This document shows, piece after piece, positions 51,308 to 60,078 of a stretch of 64,000 nt of DNA; the stretch's first letter is position 1, and every line of letters begins with the position of its first letter. This DNA is from Sphingopyxis sp. FD7 (lineage in GTDB: Bacteria; Pseudomonadota; Alphaproteobacteria; Sphingomonadales; Sphingomonadaceae), in contig NZ_AP017898.1 in the NCBI RefSeq assembly GCF_003609835.1, positions 2,976,001 to 3,040,000 of the forward strand, in the 5' to 3' direction. Under the pieces are notes generated by a model, which was not told the DNA's origin, ran no database searches, and saw nothing but the letters and a program-made list of their open reading frames with translations. The translations under genes were made by a program, and so were the position numbers.

Positions 51308-51712
51308 GTGCGAGGCTTTTCAGCCATGCTGCTTCCACTTCTGCTCACGGCCTCGGCCGCCGCGCAGGAAGTCCCGATCGTCGAAGAGACGATCGCCGAG
51401 ATCGTGCCGGAAACCGAAATCGACGGCGGCGTCGCGAGCTATTATGGCAATGAGCTTGCCGGCAACCGCACCGCGAGCGGCGAACGCTTCGACCCCGGCC
51501 AGCTCACCGCCGCGCACCGCACCCTGCCCTTCGGCTCGATGGTGCGCGTCACCAATATCGCCACCGGCGACAGCGTCGTCGTGCGGATCAACGACCGCGG
51601 ACCCTTTGCCCACGGCCGGGTGATCGACGTCAGCCACGCCGCCGCGCGCGAGATCGGCATGCACCGCAGCGGCACCGCACGCGTGAAACTGGCGCTGCTC
51701 GCCGACGATTGA
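51308..51712 (+). CDS. rlpA: RlpA-like septal ring lytic transglycosylase
   Basis: 134 residues from GTG at 51308 (AAGGGG upstream). After a signal peptide, the double-psi beta-barrel reads GVASYYGNELAGNRTASGER, LPFGSMVRVTNIATGDSVVV, RINDRGPFAHGRVIDVSHAA, including the catalytic Asp in NDRGP. It lacks a SPOR domain and a lipobox, so it is a short secreted form. Confidence 0.85.
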   Translation: MRGFSAMLLPLLLTASAAAQEVPIVEETIAEIVPETEIDGGVASYYGNELAGNRTASGERFDPGQLTAAHRTLPFGSMVRVTNIATGDSVVVRINDRGPFAHGRVIDVSHAAAREIGMHRSGTARVKLALLADD

Positions 51713-51756
51713 GAGCGGACGTCGGCTGACGGCCGGTAGTTGCCATAGGCATTTCG

Positions 51757-51784
51757 GGCTCTCTCCCCTGAAGGGGAGAGGGCT
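51757..51784. terminator. Bidirectional hairpin terminator between convergent genes
   Basis: CTCTCCCC (51761-51768) and GGGGAGAG (51773-51780) form an 8-bp stem with a TGAA loop, extended by four more pairs (two G:T). It lies between rlpA and the convergent DUF4402-like gene. There is only a short T stretch on the plus side. Confidence 0.55.
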
Positions 51785-51817
51785 TTATGTCCGCGCCTCA
51801 CCCCAACGCCGCCCGCC

Positions 51818-52324
51818 CTATTGATACTCGACCGTCACCGGAATCCGTCCACGATAGTCGCCGTCGTCGCGCGCCGCGACCTGTAGCCGCCCGCCGAAGC
51901 GAAACCGCAGGCGACCGTCAGGGCCGAGGCGCGGCGCCGCCGACAGGTCGGTGACCAGGCCGGTCACGCGCGCGGTGCGGCCGTGGCCGCTTTCAAGGTC
52001 GATGCTGGCGGGCAGGATCACGCGCACTTCGGCGCCGGGTTCGCCGCGAACCGTGACGGTGCCCGACAGGGCAAAGCCGCCGAGGTCGACGACGTCGCCG
52101 CGCAACTGCCGCGCGCCCGATGCCGGGTCGATCGCGACCTCGCCGCCCATCGCGCCGACCGCGATCCGGCCCATGTCGAGCCGCGTTTCGACATCGACAC
52201 GAAGCGGCGTTTCGACCTTGCGCGCCGAAACCGCCGCCGCATCCTGCGCGCAAAGCAGGCATTGCGCGGCGGCGGACGACGCAGCGGACAGCAGGACCGC
52301 GAACAGGAAAAGACGCAGTTTCAT
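51818..52324 (-). CDS. DUF4402-like secreted protein
   Basis: 168 residues. The signal peptide (KLRLFLFAVLLSAASSAAA) precedes QCLLCAQ. The body alternates beta strands: MGRIAVGAMGGEVAIDPASG, GTVTVRGEPGAEVRVILPAS, GRLRFRFGGRLQVAARD. This is the DUF4402 pattern, a pilin-like beta domain of unknown role. Confidence 0.7.
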   Translation of the reverse strand: MKLRLFLFAVLLSAASSAAAQCLLCAQDAAAVSARKVETPLRVDVETRLDMGRIAVGAMGGEVAIDPASGARQLRGDVVDLGGFALSGTVTVRGEPGAEVRVILPASIDLESGHGRTARVTGLVTDLSAAPRLGPDGRLRFRFGGRLQVAARDDGDYRGRIPVTVEYQ

Positions 52325-52449
52325 GCGCTTTCCATGCGCCGAACAGGGTTAATTCGGCGTAAAGCAGTTGATCGAGGCCCCTTGTTGCGGCGCCCCGCCG
52401 ACCCGATATGATGGCGAACAAGGGCGACCCGTCCGCTGGAGAAACCCCG

Positions 52450-52857
52450 ATGACCAATCCGAAAACCGAAAAGCCGCTCGACCCCATGGCCTATCATGTG
52501 CTGCGCGAGGGCGGCACCGAACGCGCCTTTACCGGCAAATATACCGACCATAAGAGCGACGGCGTCTATCGCTGCGCGGGTTGCGGCGCGCCGCTGTTCG
52601 ACAGCCGCGCCAAATATGACAGCGGGTCGGGCTGGCCGAGCTATACCGCGCCCGCCGGTGAGGCAGCGGTGACCGAGCATCGCGACGCAAGCCACGGCAT
52701 GATCCGCACCGAAGTGCGCTGCGCGACGTGCGAAGGCCATCTTGGCCATGTGTTCCCCGACGGCCCCGGACCGACGGGCCTGCGCTATTGCATCAACAGC
52801 GCCGCGCTTGACTTCGCGGACCGCTCGCCGGATGAGGCGTCAACCGGCGAAGGCTGA
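52450..52857 (+). CDS. msrB: Peptide-methionine (R)-S-oxide reductase
   Basis: 135 residues from ATG at 52450 (GGAG upstream). Two zinc CxxC pairs (CAGCGAPL and [12 protein letters not shown]), the substrate-binding [10 protein letters not shown], and catalytic Cys in [13 protein letters not shown]. It repairs methionine-R-sulfoxide in proteins using thioredoxin. Length normal. Confidence 0.95.
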   Translation: MTNPKTEKPLDPMAYHVLREGGTERAFTGKYTDHKSDGVYRCAGCGAPLFDSRAKYDSGSGWPSYTAPAGEAAVTEHRDASHGMIRTEVRCATCEGHLGHVFPDGPGPTGLRYCINSAALDFADRSPDEASTGEG

Positions 52858-52909
52858 ATCCTTCGCCAGATAACGCATCAGGGGCGACGCGAGGGAAGGA
52901 ATACGGGCT

Positions 52910-55075
52910 TTGCGCCGCGAACGACAGCAAGCTTCGCCGAAAAAATCGTCATCGTCGGGCAAGGGCAGCGGTTCGCCGTCGCGTCTGCGCCTTTGGCTGC
53001 GCCGCGCCTTTCGCTGGGGGTTGGGCCTCGCGGTCGTCGGCCTCGTCGCGCTGGGCGTCGCGGTCGGCATCGCCGTGCAGCGGATGCCGAGTTTCGAGGA
53101 GCTGAAGAAATCGCCCGCGGGGCAGACGATCCGCGTCCGCGCCGCCGACGGCACCGTCTTTCTCTCGCTCGGCCCCAATTACGGCCGCTGGCTGTCGCTC
53201 AGCGAAACGCCGCAGGTGATGCAGGATGCGATGGTCGCGGTCGAGGATCGCCGCTTTCGCTATCACCCCGGCCTCGATCCGGTCGGCATGGCGCGCGCCG
53301 CGGTCTTTGCGATCGAGAATTACGGAACCGGGCGCCGGATGCAGGGCGCCTCGACGATCACGCAGCAGCTGGCGCGCAACATCTTTCTGTCGAACAGCTA
53401 TACCTGGGCGCGCAAGGCGCGCGAGATGATCCTCGCGCTCGCGCTCGAATGGAAATTCTCGAAGGACCAGATCCTCGAACTCTATCTCAACAAAGTCTAT
53501 TTCGGCGGCGGCAGCTATGGCATCGACGCCGCGTCGAACAGCTTTTTCGGGCATAGCGCGACCGAAATGTCGCTGTCGGAGGCCGCGGTCGTCGCGGGGC
53601 TCGTCAAGGCGCCGTCGCGCTATTCGCCGACCGCCGATGCGCAGGCCGCGCTCGGCCGCGCGGGCGTCGTGCTCGACGTCATGGTCGATGCCGGGGTGAT
53701 CAGCCAGGCGCAGGCCGATGCCGCCGAACCCGCCAACGTCCGGCTCGCCAGGGAAACCGGGCAGAACAGCGCGCGCTATTTCACCGACTGGGCCTTGCCG
53801 CAACTCGACATGCTGATCGACGAGGGCAGCGAAGCATTGGACGTCTATACGACGATCGACCTCGATATGCAGCGTGCGGCCACGGCGTCGATCCAGGCGA
53901 ACACGCCGCGCGGCGTGCAGGGCGCGCTGGTGTCGCTCGACCGCGACGGCGCGGTGCGCGCGATGGTCGGCGGCCGCGACTATGTGACATCCAACTATAA
54001 TCGCGCGACGCAGGCACTGCGCCAGCCGGGATCGGCGTGGAAGCTGTTCGTCTATATGGCCGCGCTCGAAGCGGGCTATAAGGTCGACGACCCGGTGGTC
54101 GACGAGCCGGTGACGATCAACGGCTGGAGTCCCCGCAACTCGTCGGGCCGCTTTGCGGGCACGATGGATCTGCGCAGCGCCTTTGCCTATTCGGTCAACA
54201 CCGTCGCCGCCAAGCTGGGCGACGAGATCGGCTTTTCGGCGGTCGCCAACATGGCGCGGCGCTTCGGCATCACCACGCCGGTCAACACCCACCCGTCGAT
54301 GGTGCTGGGCAGCGCCGAGGTGCGCGTGATCGACATGACCGCCGCCTTTGCCGCCGTCGCGCGCGGCGGCGTGTCGGTGCGGCCCTATGGCATCACCAAG
54401 GTGACGACCGCCAGCGGCGAACTGCTCTATCAGCGCCCCGCCGAGCGCGGCAGCACGCTGGTCGATCACTGGGTCGCGGCGGGGATCACCGACCTGCTGC
54501 AAACCGCGGTCAACACCGGGACCGGCCGCGCGGCGCAGATCGGCCGCCCCGTCGCGGGCAAGACGGGGACGACGTCGAGCAACAAGGATGGCTGGTTCCT
54601 CGGCTTTTCCAGCGGTATCACGACGGGCGTGTGGATGGGGCGCGACGATGCGAAACCCGTCGGCGGGCTGCAGGGCGGCCGCGCGCCCGCCAAGGCCTTT
54701 GCCGACTATATGCGCGTCGCGGTCGCGCGGCGCCCGGTCGAGCAATTCGACACCGAAGTCGTGCTGCCCGAATGGCAGCTGGAGGATGAGGGCGAGGCCT
54801 ATATGGGCGAGCCGGGAGAGGAAGGCTTGCTCGTCGATGAAAATGGGATGCCGATCGAGCTGCCCTATGACAGCCGCCCGCCCGACAGTTTCGACACGCC
54901 GCCGCCCGCGGTCGAGGGTCCGGTGCTCGACCAGCAGTGGATCGAGGAACAGACGGGACGCCGCCCGCCCGCCAACGGCAACGGCAGCCAGCCCAAGGTG
55001 ATTTCGGTCCCGAAAGCGCCGCCGCCGGTTCGCGTCCCGCCGCCCCGCCCCGCTCCCGCCGAACCCGCCGACTGA
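52910..55075 (+). CDS. Penicillin-binding protein 1A-type bifunctional synthase
   Basis: 721 residues from a TTG start (GGGAAGG upstream). An N-terminal membrane helix (LGLAVVGLVALGVAVGIAVQ) follows a basic tail. Glycosyltransferase (GT51) motifs: VAVEDRRFRYHPG (catalytic Glu near 107) and GASTITQQLARN. Transpeptidase motifs: GSAWK (catalytic Ser near 375), SVN and KTGTT near 550. The C-terminal 100 residues are Pro/Glu-rich. It polymerises and crosslinks peptidoglycan. Confidence 0.93.
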   Translation: MRRERQQASPKKSSSSGKGSGSPSRLRLWLRRAFRWGLGLAVVGLVALGVAVGIAVQRMPSFEELKKSPAGQTIRVRAADGTVFLSLGPNYGRWLSLSETPQVMQDAMVAVEDRRFRYHPGLDPVGMARAAVFAIENYGTGRRMQGASTITQQLARNIFLSNSYTWARKAREMILALALEWKFSKDQILELYLNKVYFGGGSYGIDAASNSFFGHSATEMSLSEAAVVAGLVKAPSRYSPTADAQAALGRAGVVLDVMVDAGVISQAQADAAEPANVRLARETGQNSARYFTDWALPQLDMLIDEGSEALDVYTTIDLDMQRAATASIQANTPRGVQGALVSLDRDGAVRAMVGGRDYVTSNYNRATQALRQPGSAWKLFVYMAALEAGYKVDDPVVDEPVTINGWSPRNSSGRFAGTMDLRSAFAYSVNTVAAKLGDEIGFSAVANMARRFGITTPVNTHPSMVLGSAEVRVIDMTAAFAAVARGGVSVRPYGITKVTTASGELLYQRPAERGSTLVDHWVAAGITDLLQTAVNTGTGRAAQIGRPVAGKTGTTSSNKDGWFLGFSSGITTGVWMGRDDAKPVGGLQGGRAPAKAFADYMRVAVARRPVEQFDTEVVLPEWQLEDEGEAYMGEPGEEGLLVDENGMPIELPYDSRPPDSFDTPPPAVEGPVLDQQWIEEQTGRRPPANGNGSQPKVISVPKAPPPVRVPPPRPAPAEPAD

Positions 55076-55081
55076 CCGCGC

Positions 55082-55840
55082 TCAGGCCGTGAAACGGTAG
55101 CGGTGCAGCGCGCGCCCTTCGCGGCGCAGCCAGGCGCGTGCCGCGGCGACGTCGCCGTCGTGCAGCGCATCGACGAGCGCGTGGAAGGCGGGGCTGTGAT
55201 CCATGTGGCGCAGATGCGCGACCTCGTGCGCCACCGTCGCGCGGCGGACATGATCGGGCGCCATGATCAGCCGCCAGCTGTAACGCAGGTCGCCGCCCGT
55301 GGTGCAGCTGCCCCAGCGGCTGCGCGGATCGCCGACGCCGACGCGGCCGACGGTCAATCCGGCCGCGGCGGCGATTGCGCGGCTCTCGCTTTCCACGAGC
55401 GCCAGCGCCTCCGCCTTCAGCCAGCGTTCGATGCGGCGACCGACACTCTCGATCGGGCCGCCGACGGCGAGCGCGTCGCCGCCCAGCCGAATCGCGCGCG
55501 GCGCGCCCGGCGCCCAGTCGATGCGCCGGTCGATACCGCGAAAGGGGATGGTGGCGCCGGGGCCGACAAGCACGGGTCTGGCCGCCTTGCCGATCTGTTC
55601 GGCGAGCCACGCCTGTTGCCCGGCCGCCCATTGGATCGCCGCGCGTTCGCTCGCGCGGCGCGACACGGTGAGCCTCAGCTCGCCGCGCGCACCGTCGAAG
55701 ACCAGGCGATAGCGGCGCGATTGCGCGTGGCGGACGACGCGCACCGGCCACGCCGCGTCTCCGACGCGGATATGCGGGCCATCCGCAGCGGGATCAAATG
55801 ATGCGTTCGACAAGGTGATTCTCGAGCGGCCCGGCGACAT
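55082..55840 (-). CDS. YgjP/DUF45-type metallopeptidase
   Basis: 252 residues from ATG at 55840, overlapping the upstream gene by 47 nt; a TTG at 55813 is an alternative start. The zinc motif is HEVAHLRHMDHSPAFH (HExxH plus a third His). RSRWGSCTTGGDLRYSWRLI is the diagnostic block before it. Family members resemble M48 peptidases and lie near SprT-type proteins. Substrate unknown. Confidence 0.85.
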   Translation of the reverse strand: MSPGRSRITLSNASFDPAADGPHIRVGDAAWPVRVVRHAQSRRYRLVFDGARGELRLTVSRRASERAAIQWAAGQQAWLAEQIGKAARPVLVGPGATIPFRGIDRRIDWAPGAPRAIRLGGDALAVGGPIESVGRRIERWLKAEALALVESESRAIAAAAGLTVGRVGVGDPRSRWGSCTTGGDLRYSWRLIMAPDHVRRATVAHEVAHLRHMDHSPAFHALVDALHDGDVAAARAWLRREGRALHRYRFTA

Positions 55841-56237
55841 CCTCGCTCACCGTCCAGCCGACGATCGATTCGCCCGCGCGGTGGACCGCGTCGCGGTCGC
55901 CGCAGACCAGATAATGCCAGTCGGGCAGCGGCGCGCCCTCGGCGCGCAGCCGATAGGCGCAGGTCTGCGGCAGCCATTCGATGTCGTCGACCGTGGCGCG
56001 GGTGAGCGTCAGGCAGTCGGGGACGTGGCGGCGGCGGTTTTTGTAATCGCCGCAGCGCGCCGTCGAAAGGTCGAGCAGGCGGCACGCGACGTTGGTCGGA
56101 TAGATGCGGCCCGTGTCCTCATCCTCCAGCTTGTGCAGGCAGCATTTGCCGCAACCGTCGCACAAGGCTTCCCACTGGCCGGCGTCAAGGCTGGCGAGCG
56201 GCGCTTCCCAAAAAGGACGCGCCTCCGTCACCGTCAT
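55794..56237 (-). CDS. YcgN family cysteine-cluster protein
   Basis: 147 residues from ATG at 56237, fixed by an ATGA overlap with the SCO gene. LCDGCGKCCLHKLEDEDTGR and ACRLLDLSTARCGDYKNRRR are the UPF0260/YcgN signature; the conserved cysteines may hold a zinc or Fe-S site. Between SCO and peptidase genes in one operon. Confidence 0.88.
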   Translation of the reverse strand: MTVTEARPFWEAPLASLDAGQWEALCDGCGKCCLHKLEDEDTGRIYPTNVACRLLDLSTARCGDYKNRRRHVPDCLTLTRATVDDIEWLPQTCAYRLRAEGAPLPDWHYLVCGDRDAVHRAGESIVGWTVSEDVAGPLENHLVERII

Positions 56238-56881
56238 TTCACCCACTTCGCCAGTTCGGCCGCGACCTTGGCGGGCGCGCCCTCGTCGGGGTCGGTCGCG
56301 GGGTCGTCGAGCGGCAGCAGCGCGAGCGGCTTGCCGTCGGGGTCCATCAGGAAGGCAAGCTGGCTGTGCGCCATCAGATAGCGGTCTGCCGCCGATCCCG
56401 GCACCTTGTTATAGGTGACGACAAAGGCCTTGGCGGCCGCGGCGATCTGTTCCGCCGTGCCGGTCAGGCCGAGCAGGCGCGGGTGATAGCGCGCGACAAA
56501 GGGCTTCAGCGCGTCGGGCGTGTCGCGTTCGGGATCAACGGTGATGAACAGCGGCGCGACCCTGGCGCCGCGCGCGGCATCGGCCTGTTCGAACTGCGCC
56601 AGCCCGCGCATCAGCTTTTGCAGGTCGACCGGGCAGATGTCGGGGCAGAAGCTGTAGCCGAAATAGATGAGGCGGTACTGGCCGGCAAAATCGCTGTCGC
56701 GAACCGTCCGCCCATTCTGGTCGGTCAGCGTGAACGGCCCGCCGATCCGCGCGCCTTCGAGCGGCGGCGCGGCGGGCGCGGCGGCGGTCCCGCTGCCGTC
56801 GCACGCCGCCAGCGCGCTGCCCAAGGCGAGGATCAGGCTTGCACGGACGAAGCTTTGTCCCATATTTGCGATATTCATCAT
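56234..56881 (-). CDS. SCO/SenC family lipoprotein
   Basis: 215 residues. Lipobox LGSALAAC after the signal. A thioredoxin fold with GPFTLTDQNGRTVRDSDFAG, the copper/redox motif FCPDICP (CxxxC) and a His in YLMAHSQLAFLMDPDG. SCO proteins deliver copper to the CuA site of cytochrome oxidase. First gene of the SCO-YcgN-peptidase operon. Confidence 0.9.
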   Translation of the reverse strand: MMNIANMGQSFVRASLILALGSALAACDGSGTAAAPAAPPLEGARIGGPFTLTDQNGRTVRDSDFAGQYRLIYFGYSFCPDICPVDLQKLMRGLAQFEQADAARGARVAPLFITVDPERDTPDALKPFVARYHPRLLGLTGTAEQIAAAAKAFVVTYNKVPGSAADRYLMAHSQLAFLMDPDGKPLALLPLDDPATDPDEGAPAKVAAELAKWVK

Positions 56882-56969
56882 GCGGCCAGCCTTGGTCGGC
56901 TAGCCCGCGAAAATCAACCATTGTCGTCGCGTGCGCGGCGGACAAATTGCCCCAGGGGTCGCCTGCACC

Positions 56970-57596
56970 ATGTTCCGCCATGCCGCGTTTCGCCTTGCCG
57001 CTTTCACCCTCGTCCCGCTCGCCGCGGTGGGGCTGCTCCATGGCCCGGCAAAGGCGCAGTTCCGCGGCGGCTATGCCTTTTTGCAGGCGGTCGAGAATCG
57101 CGACGGCGCCAAGGCGACCTCGGCGCTTCAGGACGATCCCACGCTCGTCAACACGCGCAACGTGGACACGGGCGAAACCGCGCTGATGATCGTCACCAAG
57201 CGGCGCGACACCAGCTGGCTGCGCTTCCTGCTCGCCAAGGACGCCGATCCGGCGATCGCCGACCGCAACGGCATGACGCCGCTGATGCATGCGGCACTGC
57301 TCAACTATACCGACGGCGCAGAGGAATTGCTGAAGCGCAAGGCGCCGGTCGACCAGACGAACCGGCGCGGCGAGACCGCATTGATCCTCGCGGTGCAGGC
57401 CAGGAATGGCGCAATGGTGCGCCTGCTCATGCGGCGCGGCGCCAACCCCGACAAGGCCGACCATATTGCCGGCATGTCGGCGCGCGATTATGCGAAGCGC
57501 GACGATCGGACGGGCCAGCTGCTTGCCCTGCTCGACACGCAGGCCGATGCCGATGCCCCCAAGCGCGAATATGGGCCGACCTTCGGGCCGAACTGA
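56970..57596 (+). CDS. Secreted ankyrin-repeat protein
   Basis: 208 residues from ATG at 56970. Signal peptide (FRLAAFTLVPLAAVGLLHG ... AKAQ). Four ankyrin repeats follow: TGETALMIVTKRRDTSWLRF, NGMTPLMHAALLNYTDGAEE, RGETALILAVQARNGAMVRL, and a degenerate last one. It should act in the periplasm. Divergent from the SCO gene. Confidence 0.8.
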   Translation: MFRHAAFRLAAFTLVPLAAVGLLHGPAKAQFRGGYAFLQAVENRDGAKATSALQDDPTLVNTRNVDTGETALMIVTKRRDTSWLRFLLAKDADPAIADRNGMTPLMHAALLNYTDGAEELLKRKAPVDQTNRRGETALILAVQARNGAMVRLLMRRGANPDKADHIAGMSARDYAKRDDRTGQLLALLDTQADADAPKREYGPTFGPN

Positions 57597-57603
57597 GGTA
57601 CGA

Positions 57604-57639
57604 TGTGATTATCTGATTGACGATCACATTATGATGTGA
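57604..57639. promoter_or_regulatory. Overlapping palindromes before ribB
   Basis: TCACAT-TATG-ATGTGA (57624-57639) is a perfect 16-bp inverted repeat. A further TGTGAT (57604-57609) pairs with ATCACA (57623-57628). They lie 4-39 bp before the ribB ATG at 57643. Since ribB carries an N-terminal helix-turn-helix, autoregulation is a reasonable idea. No FMN riboswitch was seen here. Confidence 0.55.
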
Positions 57640-57642
57640 GAC

Positions 57643-58926
57643 ATGGCGGATATGTCTACCCATCTCATCGATCGTATCCGCGCCATCGTTGCCGACGGAA
57701 CCATGTCGCGATCGGGCCTCGCGCGCGCCGCGGGGCTTCACGCGAACAGCCTGCGCGACCTCGATTCGCCCGGCTGGAACCCGACGGCCGAAACGCTGCG
57801 CAAGCTCGAAAACTGGCTCGCCAACGGCAGCGACCTGTCGCCGATGGCGACGCCGGAGGAGATCATCGCCGAGGCGCGGAATGGCCGCATGTTCATCCTC
57901 GTCGACGATGAGGACCGCGAGAATGAAGGCGACCTCGTCATTCCCGCGCAGATGGCGACCCCCGATGCGATCAATTTCATGGCGACGCATGGCCGCGGCC
58001 TCATCTGCCTGACGCTGACCAAGGCGCGCGTCGATGCGCTCGGGCTCGAACTGATGAGCCGCAACAATGGCACGCGGCACGAAACCGCCTTCACCACCTC
58101 GATCGAGGCGCGCGAAGGCGTGACGACGGGCATTTCGGCAAGTGATCGCGCGCGCACGGTGGCCGTGGCGATCGACGCCGGCAAGGGGCGCGACGATATC
58201 GTCACCCCGGGGCATGTGTTTCCGCTGATCGCGCGCGACGGCGGCGTGCTCGTCCGCGCGGGCCACACCGAGGCGTCGGTCGACATTGCGCGTTTGGCGG
58301 GGCTCAACCCCTCGGGCGTGATCTGCGAGATCATGAACGACGATGGCACGATGGCGCGGCTCGACGATCTCATCCCCTTCGCGCGGCGTCACGGGCTCAA
58401 GATCGGCACGATCGCCGACCTCATCGCCTATCGCAGCCGCACCGACCGGCTGGTCGAATGCGTGTCCGACGAGCCGCTCGAATCGGATTATGGCGGTGAA
58501 TGGCGCCTCAAATCCTATCGCAACAAGATCGACGGCAGCGTCAATCTGGTGCTCCAGAAAGGGCCGGTCGATCCCGACGGCGTGACCCTGGTGCGGATGC
58601 ACCCGGTGTCCCTGTTCGACGACATCATGGGGCGGCCGGGACCGAAGAAGCGCCGCCTGCAACGCTCGATGGACGCGATCGGCGAGGCGGGCGCCGGTGT
58701 CATCGTCATGCTGATGCGTCCGCTGCCCGGCTCGGCCGCCGCCGAAGCGCTGCCGCCACCGACCGGCGGCATGGACCTTAGAACCTATGGCATCGGCGCG
58801 CAGATCCTGGCCGACCTCGGCGTTCACGCGATGGAACTGCTCACCCCCACCCACAGCAATATCGTCGGGCTCGAAGGCTATGGCCTGTCGATCGTCGGCG
58901 AACGCCCCATTCCCGGAGAAGCCTGA
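57643..58926 (+). CDS. ribB: RibB-type DHBP synthase with N-terminal HTH and degenerate cyclohydrolase half
   Basis: 427 residues. Residues about 4-58 resemble a helix-turn-helix ([20 protein letters not shown] ... NSLRDLDSP ... LRKLENWL). Residues about 68-270 are DHBP synthase, with [33 protein letters not shown] and [11 protein letters not shown]. The rest is GTP cyclohydrolase II-like but lacks the CxxxxC/GSxxCDC zinc cysteines, so only the RibB step (ribulose-5-phosphate to DHBP) is expected. Overlaps ribH by 1 nt. Confidence 0.9.
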   Translation: MADMSTHLIDRIRAIVADGTMSRSGLARAAGLHANSLRDLDSPGWNPTAETLRKLENWLANGSDLSPMATPEEIIAEARNGRMFILVDDEDRENEGDLVIPAQMATPDAINFMATHGRGLICLTLTKARVDALGLELMSRNNGTRHETAFTTSIEAREGVTTGISASDRARTVAVAIDAGKGRDDIVTPGHVFPLIARDGGVLVRAGHTEASVDIARLAGLNPSGVICEIMNDDGTMARLDDLIPFARRHGLKIGTIADLIAYRSRTDRLVECVSDEPLESDYGGEWRLKSYRNKIDGSVNLVLQKGPVDPDGVTLVRMHPVSLFDDIMGRPGPKKRRLQRSMDAIGEAGAGVIVMLMRPLPGSAAAEALPPPTGGMDLRTYGIGAQILADLGVHAMELLTPTHSNIVGLEGYGLSIVGERPIPGEA

Positions 58927-59351
58927 TGGCGCATGTCCTGATCGTCGAAGCCCGCTTCTATTCGCACCTCAACGACATGCTCCTCGACGGCGTGCGCGGC
59001 GCGCTCGAAGCCGAGGGACACAGCCACGAGACGGTGACGGTGCCCGGTGCGCTCGAAGTGCCCGCGGCGATCGCGCTGACCGACCAGAGCGGGCGCTTTG
59101 ACGCCTATGTCGCGCTGGGCGTCGTGATCCGCGGCGAAACCTATCATTTCGAGGTCGTGTCGAACGAAAGCGCGCGCGGCATCATGGCGCTGACGCTCGA
59201 CGGGCTCGCGATCGGCAACGGCATCCTCACCGTCGAAAATGAGCAACAGGCGCTTGCGCGCGCCGACAAGACGCGCAAGGATAAGGGCGGCGAGGCGGCG
59301 AAGGCCGCGCTCGCGATGCTCGCGCTCAAGGAACAATTCGGCATTGGCTGA
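58926..59351 (+). CDS. ribH: 6,7-dimethyl-8-ribityllumazine synthase
   Basis: 141 residues. [40 protein letters not shown] and [20 protein letters not shown] are the lumazine synthase core; the His in TYHFE is catalytic. It joins the DHBP made by RibB with the ribityl pyrimidine. Directly coupled to ribB. Confidence 0.95.
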   Translation: MAHVLIVEARFYSHLNDMLLDGVRGALEAEGHSHETVTVPGALEVPAAIALTDQSGRFDAYVALGVVIRGETYHFEVVSNESARGIMALTLDGLAIGNGILTVENEQQALARADKTRKDKGGEAAKAALAMLALKEQFGIG

Positions 59352-60012
59352 CCAGGCACCTCCCAGCCGTTATTCCGTCGTCGAACGCGGCGGGCGGCTG
59401 GTGGTGATCGACCGCGAAACCGGCGAGACCCCGCCGACCGCGGCCGAGCGCATGGCCGAGCACGACCGCCAGCTCGGCGTCGAGCCGATCCGGCCCGCGA
59501 AAGCGCGCGTCGCCCCCGACACCTCCGCCGCCGCGCGCGTCGAATCGGGCATGAGCGCGCGGCCCGCGCCGATGCAGGAACCGGCGGCGCGGCCCGAAAA
59601 GGTTACGGACGGCAGGGGCCGCCTGGCCGCTGCGATCGCCGAGCGCAACAAGCGACCGTGGAATAATCCGGCGCCCGACGATCGCCCGATTCCGCAAGCC
59701 GCACCCGCGCCCGCGCGGATCGTCAGCCGACCCGCGCCGCATGTCGGCGGCGCGCGCAAGACGATCGTCACCGGCAAATGGTGGGATGCCAAGGGGCCGC
59801 GCACGGTCGAACTGGGGCCCAGGGGTCAGGCCGAACTCACCGGCGGTTTCCTGTTCCTTTTCTTCGGCGTCATGATCGCGGCGATCGTGGCGCTGTTCAT
59901 CGCGCCGGTGCTGCTTTTCGTCGGTGCCTTCCTGCTCTTCCGCTTTGGCGAGAAGGTGCTGGCGCCAATCGGGGCGGGGATCATCGACAAGGCGATTGCG
60001 GAGAAGGGCTGA
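59344..60012 (+). CDS. Hypothetical membrane protein downstream of ribH
   Basis: 222 residues from a TTG start overlapping ribH by 8 nt. The first 160 residues are Ala/Pro/Arg-rich and probably disordered. Two membrane helices lie near the C-terminus ([20 protein letters not shown] and [16 protein letters not shown]). Function unknown. It could share the rib transcript. Confidence 0.65.
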   Translation: MADQAPPSRYSVVERGGRLVVIDRETGETPPTAAERMAEHDRQLGVEPIRPAKARVAPDTSAAARVESGMSARPAPMQEPAARPEKVTDGRGRLAAAIAERNKRPWNNPAPDDRPIPQAAPAPARIVSRPAPHVGGARKTIVTGKWWDAKGPRTVELGPRGQAELTGGFLFLFFGVMIAAIVALFIAPVLLFVGAFLLFRFGEKVLAPIGAGIIDKAIAEKG

Positions 60013-60030
60013 TCCCCGACCACAAAGCGG

Positions 60031-60056
60031 CGTGCCCCTGCCTTCGCGGGGACACG
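60031..60056. terminator. Bidirectional hairpin between convergent genes
   Basis: CGTGCCCCTGC (60031-60041) pairs with GCGGGGACACG (60046-60056), with one C-A mismatch, one G:T pair and a CTTC loop. It lies in the 66-bp gap between convergent genes. No T-run. Confidence 0.45.
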
Positions 60057-60078
60057 CAGATTATACGCCAATGCCGGA

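Noticed and set aside
57600-57642. FMN riboswitch ahead of ribB
   Set aside because: The gap to the ankyrin gene is only 46 bp and lacks the conserved RFN element segments.
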